This document shows positions 1 through 9,835 of a stretch of DNA of 64,000 nt, piece by piece. The stretch lies in NCBI GenBank assembly GCA_019925105.1, contig JAHGAU010000003.1:434001-498000 (forward strand), in the 5' to 3' direction. The position numbers and the translations under genes were made by a program. Below the pieces are notes generated by a model. The model did no database searches and was not told the DNA's origin. It saw only the letters and a program-made list of their open reading frames with translations. Each line of letters opens with the position of its first letter. Positions within the stretch are counted from its first letter, which is position 1. The DNA is from Niebla homalea (lineage: Eukaryota; Ascomycota; Lecanoromycetes; Lecanorales; Ramalinaceae).

Positions 1-969
1 CCATTGCACCATTCTCCTCGCATGATGCGCAGGGCTTGAGGGGGAATTGTACGCCGAGCCCGGCAACTGAGGCAGGACGCGGAAGTGACTGAACATGGGG
101 ACATCGGACCTCTGCCTCCCTTCGGCCGGACGGAGTGGCGCGTGCGGAGTGAAGGTTGTGGGTTTCGGCGGCGGCGGAGGCGGCGGCGGGGAGCCATCTG
201 GTAAAGCCTCAGGGGGAGAGACGGCTGGTTCGTCGCGGCGCACGTGTCCCGGTTCGACCAGGGTGGCGCGGATGTCGTACGCTGCCACCTCGTAGAGCAT
301 ACTCTCCACCAAGCCTTCGACTGCGTACTTGGTCGCGCAGTAAGGGCCGAGACCGGGGACGCCAAGGGCACCACTTGTAGAGCTGAAGATGAGGTAGCGG
401 CCACCACCGGAACCGCTGCCCTCCTCGTCACCTTCCTCTTCCTCGTCCGGGTTGCTACCATGGAGACTGCCGTTGCCATTGCCACCACAGCCATCACCAT
501 GTCCACTGTTGATCTTCTTCCGCCTCTCCTCGTAAGTCGATCGAAAGTAGGGGAGGCTCAATTGTAGGATGTTCAGCGTGCCCCAGAAGTTCGTCTCGAA
601 TTGATTCCGTATCTCGTATTCATCCTGATCCTCACAAGCCCCAATGACGCCGTACCCCGTGCAATTGGCCACAATGTCGTAGCGGCCCCAATGCTCCAAG
701 CTTTCCGTGAAGACAGCGTTAATCGTTTCCCGCACGCGCACATCGCAGAGAAGGCCCAGGTACGGGTCCTTGGGAGGTTTCTCGGGGGTCAAGGAGGGGC
801 TGTTGGAGACTGGACCTCGAGCAGTAGGTGAAGCGATCGATGGGTTGAATGCGGCTGCCATCCTCTCGGTGGAGTCGTCCAGCGAACGGCCGACAGCAGT
901 GACGAGGTCATTGTGGGCAAGGGCGGCTTTGACAATGGAGCGGCCGATGTGGCCGGTGGCACCAAAGAT
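1..969 (-). CDS. Short-chain dehydrogenase/reductase, partial (3' end off the window)
   Basis: An open minus-strand frame runs from an intron acceptor (CCTAG, exon starting at 969) to base 1 without a stop. It reads IFGATGHIGRS, a glycine-rich Rossmann nucleotide-binding turn, then ANCTG in place of the usual NNAG, FSSTSG with the probable catalytic serine, and YCATK, the YxxxK catalytic pair, followed by EPGHV. That order is the classical SDR fold, which uses NAD(P)H to reduce or oxidise carbonyl/hydroxyl groups; the substrate cannot be told. A Gly/Asn stretch followed by a Glu-rich run (bases about 400-500) lies between the NCTG region and the catalytic Ser. The first exon carrying the start lies upstream of 973, but I could not identify its donor. 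The C-terminus is missing. Confidence 0.8.
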   Translation of the reverse strand, partial: MFGATGHIGRSIVKAALAHNDLVTAVGRSLDDSTERMAAAFNPSIASPTARGPVSNSPSLTPEKPPKDPYLGLLCDVRVRETINAVFTESLEHWGRYDIVANCTGYGVIGACEDQDEYEIRNQFETNFWGTLNILQLSLPYFRSTYEERRKKINSGHGDGCGGNGNGSLHGSNPDEEEEGDEEGSGSGGGRYLIFSSTSGALGVPGLGPYCATKYAVEGLVESMLYEVAAYDIRATLVEPGHVRRDEPAVSPPEALPDGSPPPPPPPPKPTTFTPHAPLRPAEGRQRSDVPMFSHFRVLPQLPGSAYNSPSSPAHHARRMVQW

Positions 970-1837
970 CTAGGATATTGAGGGGCAAGTCAACCAGAGT
1001 TCTCATGATATCTGAGGTCATGAGGAAGAGAACTGATTGCAAAACAAAGTCGGACCCACAATCCAGACGTGTTGTTGGGGCGGATTGTTTGAGCTGGGGG
1101 GATCGCAGCTTGCAGGTAATTGAAGTTTGGAGTCTGAAAGAATGGCCGTATGGGAAGGCGTTGGCGACTCGGGTTGGGCAGCCATTTGCAATTGAAGTGT
1201 GAAATGAAGCTGGCCCTATTAAAGGGCGACAAGAGTAAGCTACCTCATCTTGTACATACTACATACGCAACAGTGTTGAGTGAGGATGAAGTTATAATTC
1301 GTCTACAAAACTTTATATCGAACCGACATTGATTGCCCGCCAGGCAAGGGAAATCAGTCATGTGTCTCGCACTTCGAACAGCAAGGATTGCAATTATGGT
1401 CATCAGACATTCGTATATGTACACATGACGTATCCATCTATCTCTCGATGTAGTTTTTTGTTCTTGACATCTGCCCTCCCATCCATACATAATCCGAAAT
1501 ACTGTATGTGCACAATGCCAGACATTAGAAGCCAAGTTTGACCAACTATTACCATATGCCCCTCATCCCTTTCGTGTTCCGTTCTCCGTCTTCAGAGATC
1601 ATCTGTTTCTTGGACCTTGCAGACGGATCAATATGTTTCCCTCCCATGACAACACCGAGCGCTAATGGAAGGCAAAAATCAGATAGAGAGAGGCTGGATG
1701 AATGTGGTCGAACCGTCCTTCTTCGGTTGATTCGATAAGTATATTGATACAAGGAAGAATTCGAAGTACGAGCATTTTTGCCGTAAAAGGGTGTTGCGAT
1801 CGATGTTTGTCTAGGACGGTTGGGAGAAAGGGAACGA
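970..1837. other. Gene-free stretch between the SDR and the Pumilio gene
   Basis: It should hold the SDR's 5' exon and promoter, and the 3' untranslated region of the Pumilio gene. The open frames here are short, overlap on both strands and show no recognisable motif. One TGTACATA (minus strand, 1416-1423) matches the element that the neighbouring Puf protein should bind. Confidence 0.6.
1416..1423 (-). promoter_or_regulatory. Putative Puf-binding element in the Pumilio gene's own 3' UTR
   Basis: On the minus strand these bases read TGTACATA, a match to UGUANAUA, the site of Puf3/Pumilio proteins. It lies 415 nt past the Pumilio stop codon, within reach of a long 3' UTR. The transcript end is not known, so its inclusion in the mRNA is an inference. 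Confidence 0.35.
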
Positions 1838-4777
1838 TCAAGAGGAATCCGGCAACATCGTCGTTGCTGCAGTGTTGCCGGCCTTGCCTGAGTCTGTCGC
1901 GACATCTACCGAATTCGCGTGTGTGCTAGGATGCGAACTGCTCTGGGAGGACTGTGTATCTCCAGACACCAAAGGCGGTGTAGGGGCTACCGATGTATCA
2001 ATCATCGAGGGCCCAAGGCCGAGACTCTGTGGGAATGCATGCATCTGCCCAGGTGGTCCAGAGTACAGCAACTTCTCGACCGATTGGATTTGCTTCCCAT
2101 AAGCCTGTCGCTTGAGATAGGCGACTTGCACCTTGACAGGCTCGGCAAAATTGGTGAACTCCTGGCCTTGGAGCCGGGTGAGGAGCTTCTCTATACAGAA
2201 TTCCATCAGTCACAGTTCCATGCGCAGATGTTTGGCATCACTTACGGACAACGTAGTTGCCATACTGATCTCGGATTAGCATCTGAACCGGACTCTCGCC
2301 CTGATCATTTTCCAACGTGAGGATCTGGACAATCTTTTCCCTTTCCTCTTTGCATCCGAATTCGATGCTCTTTTCAACCACGTTGCTCGCGAATTTATGT
2401 TTGGAGAAGGCAACGAGGTTGAAAATGATGAGACTGATGATCCTCCCGCGATCCTCTGGCCGACCATGCTCAATGATGTGCTGCGTCACATAGTTGCCGT
2501 ACTGGTCATTGATGAGCGACTGAGCGCAAGTATGAAACTCCTTCAGTATCGCCAATTTGGTAGGCTCCTCGCAGTGCTCTAGCATTCGTTGGATGACTCG
2601 GCAACCGTACGGGTGGGTTGCATTTTCCCCCACTTTGCCCTGGAATGCATTGATGATGAATTGAATGTGCTGCGCAGGCACTCGTTCGATAGCCTTTTGC
2701 ACCACATGGTTACCGTTCTGGTCTTTCACGCACCTCATGACATCATGCTCAAGCTCCTTGATCAGGGAGGCTTGTTGATCGGTCAGGATATGTTCCAGTG
2801 CCTGCTCCAGGTCAATGGGGGTTGCCTTCACGGATGCAAGGGATATTTGCTCACCTTCTGCACAACCCGACAGCCGTACATCTGCGTGGACAGCGTGACG
2901 ACATGGCTCTTCATCTGAGCTGCCAGCATCTTCTTCTGCGACTGATTGCCGTGTTCGAAGAATTTCTGAATCACGTAGTTACCGAACACGTCGGTCATCA
3001 GTTGGCGAGAATTGGGGTGCAATTCGCGAAAGACTTGTTCCTTTTCGTCGCTGTTGGCCGTTTCAAGCTTTTGCTGAATGAAGCGAGACCCATGCTGATC
3101 ACCGCTGAACTCGACCATGTGTTCATAGATGTCCTACTGCCAGTCAGTTTTCACACGGCGTGAACCACTTCTGCGGACAACTTACCTTCAACTCATATCG
3201 TTTGTTCGTCTTGCTGTTATTCCTGAATTCCTCCAATAAGGGGCTGCGCATCTGAGCTGCCAGGTCGTGATCTCGGGCCGGGCCTCGAGGAACATGAGGT
3301 CCAGCCAACATGTGGCTTGCAGGTGGCATTGGGTAGTATGAGGAAAGCGGGTTGGTTCGGTACTGGTTCGGCGTGTGCATGTCGTAATTCGGAAAGGACA
3401 TTGGATTCCGGTATTGGAGAGCTGGACTCTGAAGAGGCATATAGCCCTGCTGCTGAAGACCTCGCAATCTGCGCTCAAGTGCGTCGGCTTGTGGCGATGA
3501 TGTGCCAGGATGACCTCCTCGGGGGTATGTATTTGATTGATGATACATTGGGGGGGTGCCAGTGGTAGAATAGATCGAAGCATGACTCAAACGAGCATCA
3601 CTTTCAACAGGGGATTCTGACATCTGTCCACCGTACGTCATGCGAGTCTGACCCGGACGTAGTGCTGCAGAGCCATCCTGAAGTCCCATATAGTCACTCG
3701 TTTGTGGACCCCAGGCATCCTGACTCCATCCCTCATTCGCTGATCCCGAAGATCCTTGCGCAAAATGAGAGGGGATTTGGGCCATGGTACCGTTTGAGGA
3801 ATGTTGAGAAGATGCGTAAGAGGGTCTTCGTTGCTGAGAGGCCACGTTCAATTGATCAAGCTGACCAGCAAGATGGTCTAGCTGGTTGGGGCTTTGCTCC
3901 TCGACCACTCGGACACCTGACGATGGGTTCTGTCTGATGAGGGGAGCGGCACTTGCTGACGCATTCAAGCGTTGAGCTGTCATATTCATGGCGTTGGTGC
4001 CTCGGCGAGAATATTGAACGGTCTGGAAATCCCCACGAGTCCGGGATCTCGAAGTATGTGGAGCATCATCACCACTATTTTGCCTCGAAGTTTGAAAGGT
4101 CGTGGAAGGGCCCAAGGTATTCGATGCGACAAAGTCTCGGCTAGTAGGGTCTAAAAAGGTCCTTTGGGCAGAGGCAGCTGACAGGGAGTTTGCACCGGGT
4201 GGGATGGCAAAAAAAGAAGGGTCGCCAGCTCCATTGCTGGGGAAGGCATGGGTACTTTTCTGGCGTCGTTCTGGTGAGGCTCGAGAGCGAGCTGCGTGGG
4301 CTGCAGATACGGCAGGAGAGCTCTCATCTACCGACTTCCAAGGGGTATGACGGCTGATGACATTGTCTGACTCAGAGGATGGAAGGAGAGATCCAGATCC
4401 GGTGATGGTGTCTGATCCGATTGTCAGGGGGAATGTGTCATCTGCGCGAGTGATTATTAGCGAGCCCACATGAGGTCTGGAGGCAGAGGAAGGATGTTAC
4501 TTTGGGTGGTTTGGGTGGGAGTCCTGTCTTGCAATCCATTCTTTAAGCCACTCCCAATGGTGCTACTGTTGCCCCAAATACTGCCACCCCAGGTATTTGC
4601 GCTGCTTCCAAGTCCGCTGCCCAGCGGCTTGCTTCCCTGCCGAGTCTGCTCGCTGTTCAGTGGCCCAGACGTCAGGCCGAAGCCGGGAAGGCGGCTTCGA
4701 GGTTGCTGAGTCAACTTCAGCGTCGGTCTTGAATTGCTCCGTCCAGACGGCGAGGACAGACTTACCGTTGAAGTCAT
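1838..4777 (-). CDS. Pumilio-family (Puf3-type) mRNA-binding protein
   Basis: Five exons: 4777-4501, 4441-3186, 3133-2855, 2801-2246, 2190-1838; the four introns are 52-59 nt, in phase, giving 906 residues. The first ~500 residues are low-complexity Ser/Gln/Pro with short conserved blocks ([20 protein letters not shown]). Eight PUF repeats follow, from about residue 505. Their RNA-facing residues read in order SRFIQ, NYVIQ, CRVVQ, NHVVQ, CRVIQ, NYVTQ, SNVVE, NYVVQ, which are the residues of human Pumilio and yeast Puf3. The protein should bind UGUANAUA in 3' UTRs and repress or destabilise mRNAs, often those for mitochondrial proteins, in the cytoplasm. The start is the ATG just before the conserved N-terminal block; a longer open frame upstream to 4927 is probably 5' leader. 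Confidence 0.9.
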
Positions 4778-7123
4778 GGCTTTGGATGATGTGGAATACG
4801 AAATGCGGGTGGACCGAACGCAGGTGGCCAATTGCATACAGCAAGCCCTGGTGTCAATGATGTAGGTTTTTGCAGTTATGTCTTCAAACGGTATATGCTG
4901 TGATATGGTGGGTATGTATTGGATCAATTAGGGTATTACTAGAATGGTGCTGGTCAGCAGGGTGGGCTGGCAAGTATCTTGGATGAGTAAATTTGGGGAT
5001 ACGTACACAGAATGCTATATGTGAAGGGGAAGCCCAATTTTTCTCCATGTACGAGGCGGAGGGGATCAAGTCGAAGGAGGTTTGGAGTATTTAGAAGGTA
5101 ATATAAGGACGAACGCAAGGTTGTCGTAAGGCATCGACCCCTTGAGCCGGCAGGTGGTCGAGCGACAGTCTGTGGAATGTTTCGAGGAAGCAGGCAGTCG
5201 ACAGGAGTTTGCAGCGACAATTAGTCGAGAGCAGCAATGCAGAACTGATTGCCTGGGTTGACAGCGCCGTTGTGTTCACCGCCAGATGAGCACATAAGAG
5301 GCACGGGAATGGCGCAGTAGTTGCGTTGCTGTTGTGAAGTTGTGATGCTGTCGTGATGCGGGGGAGAAATCTGAAGCAAAGGGGTGCCGGTGCCGTTTGC
5401 AACGGGGCAAGGAATGTGGTAGATGATCAAGATGCGATGGAATCAATAGGGAAAGGATCTAACCCGATCCATGATGGGAGTCGATAAGGTATGACTCGCG
5501 AGTCGCGACAGAACAAAGACAGAATAATTGACAGTAGGTAGTGGTGGGAGAACCTGCTGTTGCGTGAGGGACCAGGGTTTTTGGCAATGCTAAATGCTAT
5601 GTTTAAAAAGTTTTAGTGCCCTTTTCTCCCAGTTCCCACGGGGTGACGGGAGGGAAAAAAGCTTCCATAACCACCCACGGGCGCTACAGTTTAGGGATGT
5701 CTAGCCTAAAAACCATGCCCGGGGAGGATTATCCCCTTTACCTATCGTGGGGGGAATCTCATTACGACCTTGACTATCAATTGTAAAATGATCAATGCGA
5801 CCTCCAAACGAAACAAATTGTGGATTGGGTCTTGAAGTGTGGTTGAAAAGTGTGGTGGTGGGATGACTTTCGGCAGTTAGGTGCATCCCACAAATAATAA
5901 TGGATAGCCGTTACTTATCGACCTGACAAGTGGCTACCTTAGTCACCTTAAAGTCTCTTCTTCAGCGGTTCAGCCTTAAATCAAGGGACTGGTGGCGATC
6001 AACCGAAGTGCCTGTGAAAGATTGACGAATAGCAGAGCAGGATAGACAGAACAGGCCAAGGGTTGAAAGACAAAGCAACAATCATGCTCTGATGCTCGAG
6101 GACAAAGAAAACGCTGAATCACTGTGCTTTATCTCATTACCTGGCTGCAGTCGGGACGATGATTGCTGCAGAACATTCCGTAGATGGCTGATCATGGTTC
6201 AGGGATCACGGCGTGGGTGTCTGGGTGAAGAAAATGACTTCATCGTGTGTGGAAAGAAATTTTCGCTTTCATGCAACAAGATTGACGAACATCTTCTAGC
6301 CACGTATCGCGTGCATGACACGGGTAGACATGGGTGGATATGGGGGTGGACAGGTACACAGTTCCTCTCACCAGTTGGCTGTTTGGAGCTGCAGCATATG
6401 CAGCATGCGATAAAGAAGTCAGATAAGATGTCATGCTCGACAATACTATTCGGCATCTTTTTTCATTTGTTTTCTTTCAATCGATGCTACCATCGTCTAT
6501 CGCAATCGTGTGATGGTGTCCTCCAATCGCAATGCTATCGCTGCTATTTCTGGGACTATTTTTAGAATCATTTTGGCAATTTAGAGATCTCCATGGTTTG
6601 GCGCAGCTACTATTCCGTACTAGTTAGACAACCACTTACCACTGGTGCAAGGTGGGGTGGGACTGTTGGAAATGGGAAATTAAGCCAATTAGGTTGTTGG
6701 TGGTTTGGTGAGCCGATTTAATTAATTCTTCTCCCTCTGTGATCTCGGCGCCAACTTCATTCTCATTCTTCCTGCAACTCACCCTCCCCGTCACCGCTTC
6801 ACTCCCTCTTCCTATCCCCCACGGTCCCTACGGCCAACATAATTCCCAGCAAGCACAGCTTCACTCCTTTAGCTGTCTGCTTAGCTAGCCATTCCTTGAA
6901 GACTTAAACCTTACATTCTTTGTACTTGAAAACATTGTCATTCAGCCCCTTTCACTCAATAATAGTACGTGAGTGGCCTAAATTGAACATGTGAGGTGCA
7001 TTGACTGACGCAATGTGAACTCAATAGACCCTTTATTGGAGCGTTCATCCTCTTCATCCAATCACTTTCAGACCTTCGAGATCTGTTTACGGAAACGCAA
7101 GCGAATTCCACATCTTTCACACC
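4778..7123. other. Intergenic region with the 5' leaders of two divergent genes
   Basis: There is no convincing coding sequence in 2.3 kb between two divergent genes. A likely 5'-leader intron of the Pumilio gene is at 4939-5006 on the minus strand (GTACGT donor, CTGAC branch, TTCTAG acceptor). A second likely leader intron at 6965-7027 on the plus strand precedes the membrane-protein gene (GTACGT...CTGAC...AATAG). Both suggest transcripts with long spliced leaders. Confidence 0.5.
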
Positions 7124-7663
7124 ATGGGAGTCATTCCGCAATTAATCGCTCGCGATGACAGTAGCGAAGCAGCGCAGACGACATCTACACAGATGAAGCT
7201 ATTAATTACCCTGGTGATCCTGCTAGGTGCTGGTCTTCTCTGTACTGGCATTCTTTTGCTACTTCGATCTCGCCGCAGAGCCAAGAATAAGGCAATCACC
7301 CCGAATCTGGAGTTCGAGCCAGAGTATAAGTTGGCAAGATCCTCTTCAAGAACGTCACACCGTCGCTTGGCTGCCATCACTGCACCCATCAATTTTGCTG
7401 CCTCGAAAGAGATGTTGCACTCGAACGAGTCAACTTCTCTCACTAGCCCAGTGCCCGAGATCCGCATCACCTTCCCAGAAGAGGATGAGAATGGCAGGAA
7501 GCGCATGTCAGACCGCGTGGTCGTGGTCAGGATCAGCGATCAGGGTGGGGTAGGGCTAGAGCCGTATAATGACAGCCATTTACCGCCATACCAGAAGTCC
7601 GAGGAGAAGATGGAATCGCTGGATTTGGAGAGGCTAGGTGGTCTGAAGGAAACAAGTGCGTAG
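7124..7663 (+). CDS. Small single-pass membrane protein, unknown function
   Basis: A single exon of 179 residues. A short N-terminal head (MGVIPQLIARDDSSE) is followed by a strong hydrophobic segment at about residues 26-47 (LLITLVILLGAGLLCTGILL) and then RSRRRAK, a basic stop-transfer that places the rest in the cytosol. The C-terminal half carries VVVVRISDQGGVGLEPY, then LPPYQ and SLDLERLGGLKE; the motif-like spacing suggests conserved short peptide motifs, and LPPY resembles a WW-domain ligand. I do not recognise a named family. The start is supported by the leader intron at 6965-7027 and by the compact topology. Confidence 0.7.
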   Translation: MGVIPQLIARDDSSEAAQTTSTQMKLLITLVILLGAGLLCTGILLLLRSRRRAKNKAITPNLEFEPEYKLARSSSRTSHRRLAAITAPINFAASKEMLHSNESTSLTSPVPEIRITFPEEDENGRKRMSDRVVVVRISDQGGVGLEPYNDSHLPPYQKSEEKMESLDLERLGGLKETSA

Positions 7664-8211
7664 TATGGCGGTAATGGAATCCTCGAACTCTGGGTGCCTA
7701 CCAATCATTCTTGCTCTGAGGCTTATGAATCTATCGGAGTCCGAAAATCAGCATGTCGAGCTCGAAAGACTATTCAATGTAACAACAGCAACAACAACAA
7801 CCACCACCACCCCGATGGAGAGAACCCGCTCATGCACCTACAGTCTTCATGCCGGATGCTTGGTCTTGCAAGCCGAGCTATTCCAATCGGGACATTACCT
7901 TCTATATCTATCTATGTAAAGGAGCCGAGCCCACGCTTGGTGCAAGACATTGTGCTTAATGTATGTACCTAATAAAGAGATCATCATGACCTTTTGTTCT
8001 GGACCTCCCGAAAGGATCAATTAGACCGGAGCAATCCCATCGACTTCCTTTCTCATGCACATGATTTAAGCTTATTCCCTTGTTCTACCGTGGAACACCA
8101 TGTGTTTCAATCACGTGGGTTCGTGCGTCACCCGCATTTCTACCAATTCACCGACCCACCACCCTCTACCCACCTCTTCAATCTTGATCCAAAATGTAGA
8201 AAGCGACCGCC
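7664..8211. other. Intergenic region between membrane protein and HUS1
   Basis: Both neighbours point right, so this holds the 3' UTR of the first and the promoter of HUS1. A CAA/CCA-rich run lies at 7787-7812. No gene is seen. Confidence 0.5.
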
Positions 8212-9506
8212 ATGAGGTTCAAGGCCTCTATAAGGAACATTACCACCTTCACCAGTCCGCTCTATCCGTCTGATCGACCTCCACGCCTTATTGACATACT
8301 CGAACAGGATTAACAGCATCACTCAACTCTCTCGGCAAAGATGTTTGGCTGCAATTGAACAACGATCAGTTGCGCTTCACCGTTGTCCCTGAACAAGGCA
8401 GTCAAGTATGGGCGTGAGTTCCGATGCCTCCAGAGACGAATACCACCCAAGGCTGACCAACGCAGCGTCCTCGCCATTGTACGTCTTACTCTCCACATTT
8501 CCCACCGTCCCCTCTCCTTTATCACAAAAGACTAAGAAAATTCCATCCCAAGGACACAATCTTCGAAACCTACACCCTCCAATCCGCCTCCGCCAACAAC
8601 GTCATCAACCTTCGCGTCCCCCTCGCCCACCTCAACCGCGCCCTCCGCTCCGCCCTCTCCGCCAACAGCGCCTCCATTCGCCTCACCAAAAAGGACAACA
8701 TCCCCCTCCTCTCCCTCACCATCGTCACCTCCTCCCTCTCCTCCGCCCTCCACGCCCCCACCAGCATCCCCACGACCACCACCGCCACCACCGCGAACCC
8801 CACTTCTGAAACCCCCAATGCCGAGAATGTCCCTTTCCCGGACAACGACGACACCCCACTTCCCCCTCCTCCTCCTCCTCCTCCAGCACCGCACTTCCCC
8901 TCCGACCGCGAAACCACCATCACGCAAGACATCCCCATCGTCGTCCTAGCCCCCGCCGAGGTCTCCCACATCCACGAACCGGTCTGCCCGCAGCCGGACG
9001 TGCACATCATGCTCCCGCCGCTGTCGCACCTGAAGAACATCTCCGATCGCTTCGTGAAGCTCGCTGCCCTGGGTGGTGGTGATGCCACCGCCGCCTCATC
9101 CACATCCGCATCCGCTGCCGCACGGTTGCGCATCGCGGCCACGCCGACGGGCCGCTTGAGGGTCGGGGTGGCGACCCCGGCCCTCGAGATCGCGAGTACC
9201 TGGTCCGACCTCACGAATCCGGAACTCGATCCCAGCCAGATCGAGGGCGGGGAGGAAGGCGTGCGGACGCATGCGTCGACGGTGGCGAAGGAGGCGGCCG
9301 CGCGGGCGCAGAGGGAGGCGCGGGAACGGGGAGGCGTGGCTGAGGAGCGGTGGAGCGAGGTCATTGTGGAGGGGAGGGATTGGGGGAGGGTGTTGGGGGT
9401 GGGGAGGATGGGAGGCAGGGTGATTGCGTGTTTCTGCGGCGGGGTGGGGTTGGTGCTGTATGTCTATCTTCCGGAGGAGGAGGGGGAGGGAGGGGGAGTG
9501 TGTTGA
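8212..9506 (+). CDS. hus1: DNA-damage checkpoint clamp subunit Hus1
   Basis: Exons 8212-8254, 8308-8413, 8466-8478 and 8553-9506 join in frame to 371 residues. The N-terminus MRFKASIRNITTF then SLNSLGKDVWLQL, VVPEQGSQVW, DTIFETYTLQ and ALRSALSANSASIRLTK is the Hus1 signature. Hus1 is one third of the 9-1-1 (Rad9-Hus1-Rad1) sliding clamp, which is loaded at damaged DNA and activates the Mec1/ATR kinase. A Pro/Thr-rich insert at about residues 145-185 holds a run of eight prolines and is absent from short Hus1 forms. The end of the domain, with RVIACF and LVLYVYLP, closes the second PCNA-like fold. The third exon is only 13 nt, yet it is needed to keep the frame and the conserved IDTIF. Confidence 0.9.
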
Positions 9507-9835
9507 CATTTTATATCGCGAGTTATAGTGAGTGAGGTGGTGAGTTTCATGGGACAGATGAGAATCTGTGAGTTATGGTGTGCGACTTTGTTCTTTGTGA
9601 CACGGAGGACTGCTCAGGATCCAAAATCTTTGTATTAATGCATGCCATCATTCGTCACTGATGCTCCACGCAGGTTCATAAGTATTCGTCAAGCCTCTTC
9701 CATCCATCGAGTTGTGGTCAATCCAGGGGTATCATCGCTAATCCTCAAACCCAGCTCAGTGTCCTGAGCCGAAAACACACAAATTAAAACACCATGACTT
9801 ATCAATCCTTGCCATGATGATCACTCTCAATCATC

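Noticed and set aside
4760..4770. A perfect GTAAGT donor 12 nt after the Puf start codon
   Set aside because: The frame reads on through it to the conserved SRPTLKL block, and no acceptor is needed to explain the protein. It could be an alternative site.
8408..9364. Long frames on both strands inside HUS1
   Set aside because: They come from GC-rich codon use of HUS1; the Hus1 frame has clear family motifs.
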